From positions 433,844 through 497,843 of the forward strand of contig JALPQD010000835.1 in assembly GCA_023101885.1 (NCBI GenBank): a stretch of DNA of 64,000 nt, in the 5' to 3' direction. The DNA is from Typhlomys cinereus. Lineage: Eukaryota; Chordata; Mammalia; Rodentia; Platacanthomyidae. Positions 52,030 through 61,600 of this stretch are shown here, piece after piece (position 1 is the stretch's first letter; the number at the start of each line of letters is the position of its first letter). The position numbers were made by a program, and so were the translations under genes. The notes beneath the pieces are model-generated. The model saw nothing but the letters and a program-made list of their open reading frames with translations, was not told the origin of the DNA and made no database searches.

Positions 52030-53599
52030 GTGAACCAAGTGAGGAGGACTGAGAGTCAAATGATGGAGGTGCACTTCCTAGGGATAAGTATCCTACAGAA
52101 GATTTTATAGTTATACTTTGAGTTCAGGACTGGATCATACTTGTTTTGCGACACTCACATACAACATGTTCAAGCAGGCCATGATTTTACAAAAGAGTGA
52201 ACCAAGTGAGGAGGACTCTGAGTTAAATGTTGCAAGTACACTTCTTTAGGATAAGTATCCTACAGAAGTTTCTATATTGTAACTCTTTGTGTTCAGGAGG
52301 AATCACACTAGATTCACGATGTTTCCGTGAAACATGTTCATGCATGTCATTCCCTTCCAAAACAGTGAACCACGTGAGGGGACTCATAGTCATATGTAGC
52401 ATGTGCACTTCTTTGGGAAGTCATATGTAGCATGTGCACTTCTTTGGGATAAGTATCCTACACATGTTTCTAGACGGTAAAACTTTGTATTCTGGAGGAA
52501 ACAACATTTGTTTTGTGCTAATAATACCAACTATGTTCAGGCTTGTAATGAGCTTGAAGAGTGACCAAGTGAGGACACGTCAAATTCACATGTTTCACTC
52601 TCTCTTCTCAGTGATAAGAATCCTGTAGATGTTCATACGTTGTAACTTTTTATGTTCAGGAGAAATTCACACTGGTTTTTTGACATTTTCATGGAATATG
52701 GTCAAACAGGCCTTGATTTTCCAAAATAATGAAACAAGTGATGAGGACTGAGGGTCAAATGTTGGAGGTGCACTTCTTAGGGATAAGTATCCTACAGAAG
52801 ATTCTATAGTGTTACACTTTGTGCTCAGGAGAAGATCATACTTGTTTTGTGACATTTGCATACAACATGTTCACGCAGGCCATGATTTTCCAAAAGGGTG
52901 AACCAAGTGTGGAGGATTCAGTCAAATGTTGGAATTTCACTTCTTAGGGTTAAGTATTCTAGAGAAGTTCCTATACTGTAACATTTGTGTTCTGGCGAAA
53001 ATAATACTTGTTTTGTGACATTTGAATGGACCATGTTCGCACAGGACATGATTTTACAAAATAGTGAACCAAGTGAGGAGGACTCTGAGTTAAATGTAGC
53101 AAGTTCACTTCTGTAGGAGAAGTGTCATACACAAGTTTCTATATTGTAACTCTTTGTGTTCAGGAGGAAATCACACTTGTTTTACGACATTTCCATGAAA
53201 CATGTTCATGCATGCCGTTCCCTTCCAAAATAGTGAATCAAGGGAAGAGTACTCACAGTCATATGTAGCATGTGCACTTCCTTGGGATGTCATATATTGC
53301 ATGTGCACTTCTTTGGGATAAATATCGTACACAGGTTTCTAGACTGTAAAACTTTGTATTCTAGAGCAAACAACATTTGTTTTGTGCTGATTCTACCAAC
53401 TATGTTCAGGCTTGTAGTGAGCTTAAAAATAGTGACCAAGTGAGAACGCGTCAAATTCACATGTTTCACCTTCTCTTCTCAGTGATTAGAATCCTGTAGA
53501 TGTTCTTACGTTGGAACATTTTATGTTCTGGAGAATTTCACACTGGTTTTGTGACATTTTCATGGAATATGTTCACGCAGCCCTTGATTTTTGAAAATA
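52030..53599 (+). repeat. 9-monomer unit b5-b6, copy 2 (1,570 bp)
   Basis: D1 starts at 52030 and b6 at 52729. It matches 50459-52029 through the tetramer and the D of b6. From the E of b6 onward (near 52955, gtattctagag and gaatggaccatgttcgcac) it switches to the b6 form of the regular HOR2 array. The duplicate thus ends in a recombinant block that leads into HOR2. Confidence 0.84.
53501..53518. other. Inverted repeat unique to C monomers entering b1 blocks
   Basis: TGTTC-ttacgttg-GAACA forms an inverted repeat with 5-bp arms and an 8-nt spacer. It arises from two base changes relative to the common C sequence (tgttcatacgttgtaac). The same form occurs in the C monomers starting at 44359, 58488 and 63543. 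It contains CGTTGGAA, which overlaps part of the mammalian CENP-B box consensus but lacks the required CGGG half. Confidence 0.7.
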
Positions 53600-54468
53600 G
53601 TGGATCAAGTGAGTAGGACTTAGAGTCAAATGTTGGAGGTGCACTTCTTAGGGATAAGTATCCTACAGAAGATTCTATATTGTTACAGTTTGTGTTCAGT
53701 AGAAGATCATATTTGTTTTGTGACATTCTCATACAACATATTCACGCAGGCCATAATTTTCCAAAAGATTGAACCACGTGCAGAGGATTCAGTCAAATGT
53801 TGGAATTTAACCTCTTAGGGACAAGTATCCTAGAGAAGTTCCTATACTGTAACATTTGTGTTCAGGAAAAATCATAGTTATTTTGTGACATTTGTATGGC
53901 ACATGTTCGCACAGGCCATGATTTTACAAAATTTTGAACCAAGTGAGGTGGACTCTGAGTTAAATGTTGCAAGTGCACTTCTTTACGATAAGGATCATAC
54001 AGAAGTTTCTATATTGTAACTCTTTGTGTAGAGGAGGAAATCACACGTGTTTTATGACGTTTCCATGAAACATGTTCATGCATGTCGTTCCCTTCCAGAA
54101 TAGTGAACCAAGTGAAGAGGACTCACAGTCATATGTAGCATGTGCACTCCTTTGGGAAGTCATATGTAGAATGTGCATTTGTTTGGGATAAGTATCCTAC
54201 ACAGGTTTCTGGAATATAATACTTTGTATTCTGAAGCAAACAACATTTGTTTTGTGCTGATTCTAACAACTATGTTCAGGCTTGTAATGAACCTTAAAAT
54301 AGTGACCAAGTGAGGACGCGTCAAATTCACATGTTTCTCTTTCTATTCTCAGTGATGAGAATCCTGTAGATGTTCATACATTGTAACTTTTTTGTTCAGG
54401 ACAAATTCACACTGGTTTTGTGACGTTTTCGTGGAATGTGTTCACGCAGGTCTTGATTTTCCAAAATA
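53600..54468 (+). repeat. HOR2 block 1, pentamer b1
   Basis: Monomer starts: 53600 D, 53769 E, 53934 A, 54103 B, 54302 C. The D opens with gtggatcaagtgagtagg; the E has ttgaaccacgtgcagagg, which holds a CACGTG hexamer. The block is entered through a C monomer with the octamer agaacgcg. Confidence 0.87.
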
Positions 54469-55339
54469 CTGAACCAAGTGAGGAGTACTGAGAGTCAAAT
54501 GTTGGAGGTGCACTTCTTAGGGATAAGTATCCTACAGAAGATTCTATAGTGTTACACTTTGTGTTCAGGAGAAGATCATACTTGTTTTGTGACATTGGCA
54601 TATAACATGTTCATGCAGGCCATGAATTTCCAAAAGGGTAAAACAAGTGCGGAGGATTCACAGTCAAATGTTGGAATTTCATTTCTAAGGGACAAGTATC
54701 CTAGAGAAGTTCCTATACTGTAACATTTGTGATCAGGCGAAAATCATACTTGTTTTCTGACATTTGAATGGCACATGTTCACACAGGCCATGATTTTATA
54801 AAATAGTGAGCCAAGTGAGGTGGACTCTGAGTTAAATGTTGCAAGTGCACTTCTTTAGGATAAGTATCCTACAGAAGTTTCTATATTGTAAATCTTTGTG
54901 TAAAGGAGGAAATCACACTTGTTTTATGACGTTTCCATGAAACATGTTCATGCATGTCGTTCCCTTCCAAAATAGTGAACCAAGTGAAGAGGACTCACAG
55001 TCATATGTAGCACGTGCACTTCTTTGGGAAGTCATATATAGCATGTGCACTTCTTTGGGATGAGTATCCTACACAGGTTTCTAGACTGTAAAACTTTATA
55101 TTCTGGAGCAAACAACATTTGTTTTGTGCTGATTCTACCAACTATGTTCAGACTTGTAATGAGCTTGAAAATAGTGACCAAGTGAGGACACGTCAAATTT
55201 ACGTTTCACTTTCTCTTCTCAGTGATAAGAATCCTGTAGATGTTCATAGGTTGTAACTTTTTATGTTCAGGAGAAATTCACACTGTTTTTGTGACGTTTT
55301 CATGGAATATGTTCACGCAGCCCTTGATTTTTGAAAATA
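54469..55339 (+). repeat. HOR2 block 2, pentamer b2
   Basis: Monomer starts: 54469 D, 54638 E, 54806 A, 54975 B, 55174 C. The D opens with ctgaaccaagtgaggagt. The E has an unusual opening, gtaaaacaagtgcgg. The class occurs only at 36167, 54469 and 59526. Confidence 0.87.
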
Positions 55340-56210
55340 GTGGACCAAGTGAGTAGGACTTAGAGTCAAATGTTGGAGGTGCACTTCTTAGGGATAAGTA
55401 TCCTACAGAAGATTCTATATTGTTACACTTTGTGTTCAGGAGAAGATCATAATTGTTTTGTGACATTCTCATACAACATATTCACGCAGGCCATGATTTT
55501 CCAAAAGAGTGAACCAAGTGCAGAGGATTCAGTCAAATGTTGGAATTTAACTTCTTAGGGACAAGTATCCTAGAGAAGTTCCTATACTGTGACATTTGTG
55601 TTCAGGCAAAAATCATAGTTATTTTGTGACATTTGTATGGCACATGTTCGCACAGGCCATGATTTTACAAAATTTGAACCAAGTGAGGTGGACTCTTAGT
55701 TAAATGTTGCAAGTGCACTTCTTTACCATAAGGATCATACAGAAGTTTCTATATTGTAACTCTTTGTGTTGAGGAGGAAATCACACGTGCTTTATGACGT
55801 TTCCATGAAACATGTTCAGGCATGTCGTTCCCTTCCAGAATAGTGAACCAAGTGAAGCGGACTCACAGTCATATGTAGCATGTGCACTCCTTTGGGATGT
55901 CATGTGTAGAATGTGCATTTGTTTGGGATAAGTATCCTATACAGGTTTCTAGACTATAATACTTTGTATTCTGAAGCAAACAACATTTGTTTTGTGCTGA
56001 TTCTAACAACTATGTTCAGGCTTGTAATGAACCTTAGAATAGTGACCACGTGAGGACGCGTCAAATTCACATGTTTCTCTCTCTATTCTCAGTGATTAGA
56101 ATCCTGTAGATGTTCATACATTGTAACTTTTTAATGTTCCGGAGAACTTCACACTGGTTTTGTGACGTTTTCATGGAATATGTTCACGCAGGCCTTGATT
56201 TTCCAAAACA
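55340..56210 (+). repeat. HOR2 block 3, pentamer b3
   Basis: Monomer starts: 55340 D, 55509 E, 55674 A, 55843 B, 56042 C. It is the HOR2 counterpart of the last block of HOR1, told apart by gggacaagtatcc in E and ggatcatacagaag in A. Confidence 0.87.
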
Positions 56211-56379
56211 GTGAACCAAGTGAGGAGGACTTAGAGTCAAAAGTCGGAGGTGCACTTCTTGGGGATAAGTATCCTACAGAAGATTCTATATTGTTACACT
56301 TTGTGTTCAGGAGAAGATCATAATTGTTTTGTGACATTCTCATAAAACATGTTCACGCAGGCCATGATTTTCCAAAAGA
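56211..56379 (+). repeat. Monomer type D (reference example, 169 bp)
   Basis: Type D carries gtcaaatgttggaggtgcac (here the b4 variant gtcaaaagtcggagg), then cctacagaagattctata and gttcaggagaagatcata. Variation at its first 40 bases is the best classifier of block identity, so block classes b1-b7 are defined from it. It precedes E except in the D1 subtype, which precedes A directly. Confidence 0.93.
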
Positions 56380-56547
56380 GTGAACCAAGTGCGGAGGATT
56401 CACAGTCACATGTTGGAATTTCATTTGTAAGGGACAAGTATCCTAGAGAAGTTCCTATACTGTACCATTTGTGTTCAGGCGAAAGTCATACTTGTTTTGT
56501 GACATTTGAATGGCACATGAGCACACAGGCCATGATTTTACAAAATA
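56380..56547 (+). repeat. Monomer type E (reference example, 168 bp)
   Basis: Type E carries gcggaggattca, aatgttggaatttca and cctagagaagttcctatact. It ends in gccatgattttacaaaata. It sits between D and A. It is missing from tetramer blocks and doubled in hexamer blocks, so it is the most copy-variable monomer position of the pentamer. Confidence 0.92.
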
Positions 56548-56716
56548 GTGAACCAAGTGAGGAGGACTCTGAGTTAAATGTTGCAAGTGCACTTCTTTAG
56601 GATAAGTATCCTACAGAAGTTTCTATATTGTAACTCTTTGTGTTCAGGAGGAAATCACACTTGTTTTACGACGTTTCCATGAAACATGTTCAGGCATGTC
56701 GTTCCCTTCCAAAATA
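56548..56716 (+). repeat. Monomer type A (reference example, 169 bp)
   Basis: Type A is recognised by gactctgagttaaatgttg near its start and ttacgacgtttccatgaaac in its second half. It follows E (or D1 in tetramer blocks) and precedes B. It holds the strongest dyad symmetry of the array, GTTTC-cat-GAAAC followed by ACATG-ttcagg-CATGT. Subtypes carry cgtttccgtg, acgtcgttt or atgacgttt instead. In tetramer blocks A has a characteristic variant in which the middle reads caggaggaatcacactag. Confidence 0.93.
56673..56701. other. Dyad-symmetry cluster in monomer A
   Basis: GTTTC-cat-GAAAC (56673-56685) is directly followed by ACATG-ttcagg-CATGT (56684-56699), two overlapping inverted repeats. The interval 56682-56701 also reads as two abutting decamers, AAACATGTTC and AGGCATGTCG. 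Similar sequence is present in most A monomers, so a dyad of this kind occurs about once per pentamer. Some A monomers have atgcatg in place of aggcatg, which weakens the second decamer but keeps the inverted repeat. A protein-binding or structural role is only a hypothesis. Confidence 0.75.
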
Positions 56717-56915
56717 GTGAACCAAGTGAAGAGGGCTCACAGTCATATGTCGCACGTGCACTTCTTTTGGAAGTCATATGTAGCATGTGCACTTCTTTGG
56801 CAAAAGTATCCTACACAGGTTTCTAGACTGTAAAACTTTGTATTCTGGAGCAAACTACATTTGTTTTGTGGTGATTCTACCAACTATGTTCAGGCTTAGG
56901 ATGAGCTTGAAAATA
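56717..56915 (+). repeat. Monomer type B (reference example, 199 bp)
   Basis: Type B is about 30 bp longer than the other types because its first half holds a 31-bp tandem duplication around gtcatatgtagcatgtgcac. The remainder reads cctacacaggtttctagact and then gtgctgattctaccaactat. The tail is either gagcttgaaaata or gaaccttaaaata, which helps to tell block classes apart. It always precedes a C monomer. Confidence 0.93.
56741..56802 (+). repeat. 31-bp tandem duplication inside monomer B
   Basis: Two 31-bp copies lie at 56741-56771 and 56772-56802. Each contains gtcatatgt, then gcacgtgcac (first copy) or gcatgtgcac (second copy), then cttctttgg. The two copies differ at a few positions and the same differences recur in many B monomers, so the duplication predates HOR formation. 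It explains why B is about 199 bp. Confidence 0.93.
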
Positions 56916-57083
56916 ATGACCAAGTGATGACGCATCAAATTCACATTTTCCACTATCTCTTCTCAGTGATAAGAATCGTGTAGATGTTCCTAGGTTGTAA
57001 CTTTTTATCTTCAGGAGAAATTCACACTGGTTTTGTGATGTTGTCATAGAATATTGTCATGCAAGCCTTGATTTTCCAAAACA
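56916..57083 (+). repeat. Monomer type C (reference example, 168 bp)
   Basis: Type C opens with tgaccaagtga, one a shorter than the other types, followed by a variable octamer (gacgcgtc in many copies, gatgacgcat in this example). It then has ttctcagtgataagaatc and ctgtagatgttc. Its second half, caggagaaattcacactgg, is clearly related to the other monomers. C precedes D in every block. Confidence 0.93.
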
Positions 57084-57250
57084 GTGAACCAAGTGAGGAG
57101 GACTGAGAGTCAAATGATGGAGGTGCACTTCTTAGGGATAAGTATCCTACAGAAGATTTTATAGTTATACTTTGAGTTCAGGACTGGATCATACTTGTTT
57201 TGCGACACTCGCATACAACATGTTCAAGCAGGCCATGATTTTACAAAAGA
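57084..57250 (+). repeat. Monomer subtype D1, opens tetramer blocks that lack E
   Basis: D1 differs from other D monomers by gactgagagtcaaatg, by gattttatagttatactttg, and by an end that reads ggccatgattttacaaaaga. That end (ttttacaaaa rather than ttttccaaaa) is E-like, which suggests D1 is a D/E fusion formed when an unequal exchange removed most of E. Other D1 copies begin at 6, 1578, 3150, 11243, 16592, 21946, 29914, 39638, 41210, 47142, 50459, 52030 and 62138. Confidence 0.88.
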
Positions 57251-57783
57251 GTGAACCAAGTGAGGAGGACTCTGAGTTAAATGTTGCAAGTACACTTCTT
57301 TAGGATAAGTATCGTACAGAAGTTTCTATATTGTAACTCTTTGTGTTCAGGAGGAATCACACTAGATTCACGATGTTTCCGTGAAACATGTTCATGCATG
57401 TCATTCCCTTCCAAAACAGTGAACCACGTGAGGGGACTCACAGTCATATGTAGCATGTGCACTTCTTTGGGAAGTCATATGTAGCATGTGCACTTCTTTG
57501 GGATAAGTATCCTACACAGGTTTCTAGACGGTAAAACTTTGTATTCTGGAGGAAACAACATTTGTTTTGTGCTGATTCTACCAACTATGTTCAGGCTTTT
57601 AATGAGCTTGAAAAGAGTGACCAAGTGAGGACACGTCAAATTCACATGTTTCACTTTCTCTTCTCAGTGATAAGAATCCTGTAGATGTTCATACGTTGTA
57701 ACTTTTTATGTTCAGGAGAAATTCACACTGGTTTTTTGACATTTTCATGGAATATGGTCAAACAGGCCTTGATTTTCCAAAAT
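57084..57783 (+). repeat. HOR2 block 5, tetramer b5
   Basis: Monomer starts: 57084 D1, 57251 A, 57419 B, 57617 C. E is absent. It is the same tetramer class that opens HOR1, with the difference gtcaaatgatggagg (HOR2) against gtcaaatgttggagg (HOR1). Confidence 0.88.
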
Positions 57784-58655
57784 AATGAAACAAGTGATGA
57801 GGACTGAGGGTCAAATGTTGGAGGTGCACTTCTTAGGGATAAGTATCCTACAGAAGATTCTATAGTGTTACACTTTGTGCTCAGGAGAAGATCATACTTG
57901 TTTTGTGACATTTGCATACAACATGTTCACGCAGGCCATGATTTTCCAAAAGTGTGAACCAAGTGTGGAGGATTCAGTCAAATGTTGGAATTTCACTTCT
58001 TAGGGTTAAGTATTCTAGAGAAGTTCCTATACTGTAACATTTGTGTTCTGGCGAAAATAATACTTGTTTTGTGACATTTGAATGGACCATGTTCGCACAG
58101 GACATGATTTTACAAAATAGTGAACCAAGTGAGGAGGACTCTGAGTTAAATGTAGCAAGTTCACTTCTGTAGCAGAAGTGTCATACACAAGTTTCTATAT
58201 TGTAACTCTTTGTGTTCAGGAGGAAATCACACTTGTTTTACGACATTTCCATGAAACATGTTCATGCATGCCGTTCCCTTCCAAAATAGTGAATCAAGGG
58301 AAGAGTACTCACAGTCATATGTAGCATGTGCACTTCCTTGGGATGTCATATGTTGCATGTGCACTTCTTTGGGATAAATATCGTACACAGGTTTCTAGAC
58401 TGTAAAACTTTGTATTCTAGAGCAAACAACATTTGTTTTGTGCTGATTCTACCAACTATGTTCAGGCTTGTAGTGAGCTTAAAAATAGTGACCAAGTGAG
58501 AACGCGTCAAATTCACATGTTTCACCTTCTCTTCTCAGTGATTAGAATCCTGTAGATGTTCTTACGTTGGAACATTTTATGTTCAGGAGAATTTCACACT
58601 GGTTTTGTGACATTTTCATGGAATATGTTCACGCAGCCCTTGATTTTTGAAAATA
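57784..58655 (+). repeat. HOR2 block 6, pentamer b6
   Basis: Monomer starts: 57784 D, 57954 E, 58120 A, 58289 B, 58488 C. The A is marked by gtagcaagttcacttctgta and the B by gaatcaagggaagagtactc, both private to this block. The final C carries the TGTTC/GAACA inverted repeat. Confidence 0.87.
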
Positions 58656-61600
58656 GTGGATCAAGTGAGTAGGACTTAGAGTCAAATGTTGGAGGTGCAC
58701 TTCTTAGGGATAAGTATCCTACAGAAGATTCTATATTGTTACAGTTTTTGTTCAGTAGAAGATCATATTTGTTTTGTGACATTCTCATACAACATATTCA
58801 CGCAGGCCATAATTTTCCAAAAGATTGAACCACGTGCAGAGGATTCAGTCAAATGTTGGAATTTAACCTCTTAGGGACAAGTATCCTAGAGAAGTTCCTA
58901 AACTGTAACATTTGTGTTCAGGAAAAATCATAGTTATTTTGTGACATTTGTATGGCACATGTTCGCACAGGGCATGATTTTACAAAATTGTGAACCAAGT
59001 GAGGTGGACTCTGAGTTAAATGTTGCAAGTGCACTTCTTTACCATAAGGATCATACAGAAGTTTCTATATTGTAACTCTTTGTGTAGAGGAGGAAATCAC
59101 ACGTGTTTTATGACGTTTCCATGAAACATGTTCATGCATGTCGTTCCCTTCCAGAATAGTGAACCAAGTGAAGAGGACTCACAGTCATATGTAGCATGTG
59201 CACTCCTTTGGGAAGTCATATGTAGAATGTGCATTTGTTTGGGATAAGTATCCTACACAGGTTTCTGGAATATAATACTTTGTATTCTGAAGCAAACAAC
59301 ATTTGTTTTGTGCTGATTCTAACAACTATGTTCAGGCTTGTAATGAACCTTAAAATAGTGACCAAGTGAGGACGCGTCAAATTCACATGTTTCTCTTTCT
59401 ATTCTCAGTGATTAGAATCCTGTAGATGTTCATACATTGTAACTTTTTGTGTTCAGGAGAAATTCACACTGGTTTTGTGACGTTTTTGTGGAATGTGTTC
59501 ACGCAGGTCTTGATTTTCCAAAATACTGAACCAAGTGAGGAGTACTGAGAGTCAAATGTTGGAGGTGCACTTCTTAGGGATAAGTATCCTACAGAAGATT
59601 CTATAGTGTTACACTTTGTGTTCAGGAGAAGATCATACTTGTTTTGTGACATTGGCATATAACATGTTCATGCAGGCCATGAATTTCCAAAAGGGTAAAA
59701 CAAGTGCGGAGGATTCACAGTCAAATGTTGGAATTTCATTTCTAAGGGACAAGTATCCTAGAGAAGTTCCTATACTGTAACATTTGTGATCAGGCGAAAA
59801 TCATACTTGTTTTCTGACATTTGAATGGCACATGTTCACACAGGCCATGATTTTATGAAATAGTGAGCCAAGTGAGGTGGACTCTGAGTTAAATGTTGCA
59901 AGTGCACTTCTTTAGGATAAGTATCCTACAGAAGTTTCTATATTGTATATCTTTGTGTAAAGGAGGAAATCACACTTGTTTTATGACGTTTCCATGAAAC
60001 ATGTTCATGCATGTCGTTCCCTTCCAAAATAGTGAACCAAGTGAAGAGGACTCACAGTCATATGTAGCACGTGCACTTCTTTGGGAAGTCATATATAGCA
60101 TGTGCACTTCTTTGGGATGAGTATCCTACACAGGTTTCTAGACTGTAAAACTTTATATTCTGGAGCAAACAACATTTGTTTTGTGCTGATTCTACCAACT
60201 ATGTTCAGACTTGTAATGAGCTTGAAAATAGTGACCAAGTGAGGACACGTCAAATTTACGTTTCACTTTCTCTTCTCAGTGATAAGAATCCTGTAGATGT
60301 TCATAGGTTGTAACTTTTTATGTTCAGGAGAAATTCACACTGTTTTTGTGACGTTTTCCTGGAATGTGTTCACGCAGCCCTTGATTTTTGAAAATAGTGG
60401 ACCAAGTGAGTAGGACTTAGAGTCAAATGTTGGAGGTGCACTTCTTAGGGATAAGTATCCTATAGAATATTCTATATTGTTACACTTTGTGTTCAGGGGA
60501 AGATCATAATTGTTTTGTGACATTCTCATACAATATATTCACGCAGGCCATGATTTTCCAAAAGAGTGAACCAAGTGCAGAGGATTCAGTCAATTGTTGG
60601 AATTTAACTTCTTAGGGACAAGTATCCTAGAGAAGTTCCTATACTGTGACATTTGTGTTCAGGCAAAAATCATAGTTATTTTGTGACATTTGTATGGCAC
60701 ATGTTCGCACAGGCCATGATTTTACAAAATTTTGAACCAAGTGAGGTGGACTCTTAGTTAAATGTTGCAAGTGCACTTCTTTACCATAAGGATCATACAG
60801 AAGTTTCTATATTGTAACTCTTTGTGTTGAGGAGGAAATCACACGTGCTTTATGACGTTTCCATGAAACATGTTCAGGCATGTCGTTCCCTTCCAGAATA
60901 GTGAACCAAGTGAAGAGGACTCACAGTCATATGTAGCATGTGCACTCCTTTGGGATGTCATGTGTAGAATGTGCATTTGTTTGGGATAAGTATCCTATAC
61001 AGGTTTCTAGACTATAATACTTTGTATTCTGAAGCAAACAACATTTGTTTTGTGCTGATTCTAACAACTATGTTCAGGCTTGTAATGAACCTTAGAATAG
61101 TGACCACGTGAGGACGCGTCAAATTCACATGTTTCTCTCTCTATTCTCAGTGATTAGAATCCTGTAGATGTTCATACATTGTAACTTTTTAATGTTCCGG
61201 AGAACTTCACACTGGTTTTGTGACGTTTCATGGAATATGTTCACGCAGGCCTTGATTTTCCAAAACAGTGAACCAAGTGAGGAGGACTTAGAGTCAAAAG
61301 TCGGAGGTGCACTTCTTGGGGATAAGTATCCTACAGAAGATTCTATATTGTTACACTTTGTGTTCAGGAGAAGATCATAATTGTTTTGTGACATTCTCAT
61401 AAAACATGTTCACGCAGGCCATGATTTCCAAAAGAGTGAACCAAGTGCGGAGGATTCACAGTCACATGTTGGAATTTCATTTGTAAGGGACAAGTATCCT
61501 AGAGAAGTTCCTATACTGTACCATTGTGTTCAGGCGAAAGTCATACTTGTTTTGGGACATTTGAATGGCACATGAGCACACAGGCCATGATTTTACAAAA

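Larger units (their letters stand above)
44527..53599 (+). repeat. Scrambled HOR2-type array, part 2 (b1-b4-b7-b5-b3-b4-b7-b5-b6-b5-b6)
   Basis: Block starts: 44527 b1, 45398 b4, 46269 b7, 47142 b5, 47843 b3, 48715 b4, 49588 b7, 50459 b5, 51158 b6, 52030 b5, 52729 b6. The b4-b7-b5 trio occurs here twice and once in part 1 (37911). Block b2 is missing. The last b6 leads directly into the regular HOR2 array. Lengths stay within a few bases of 871 or 700 bp per block, so rearrangement was by in-register exchange between monomers. Confidence 0.82.
56211..57083 (+). repeat. HOR2 block 4, pentamer b4
   Basis: Monomer starts: 56211 D, 56380 E, 56548 A, 56717 B, 56916 C. The D is marked by gtcaaaagtcggagg. 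The second half of E (caggcgaaagtcatacttg, ggcacatgagcacacagg) is the same as that of E' in HOR1, pointing to exchange between the two families. Confidence 0.87.
53600..58655 (+). repeat. HOR2 reference copy, 29 monomers (5,056 bp)
   Basis: Order is b1-b2-b3-b4-b5-b6 with block sizes 869, 871, 871, 873, 700 and 872 bp. It has no E' and no short B. The 29-mer matches the HOR1 31-mer with its two extra E' monomers removed, in both length and overall plan (one tetramer plus five larger blocks). The next copy follows without a gap at 58656. Confidence 0.9.

Noticed and set aside
56668..56690. CENP-B box on the reverse strand of A (catggaaacgtcg)
   Set aside because: Only about 10 of 17 positions match, and both essential parts (TTCG and CGGG) are broken. 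I do not call it a CENP-B box.
56753..56760. CACGTG hexamers (E-box or G-box) in B, E and the tetramer B (gaaccacgtgaag) as regulatory sites
   Set aside because: The hexamer varies between cacgtg and catgtg among copies, as CpG decay would predict, and there is no gene nearby to regulate. It is recorded as sequence content only.
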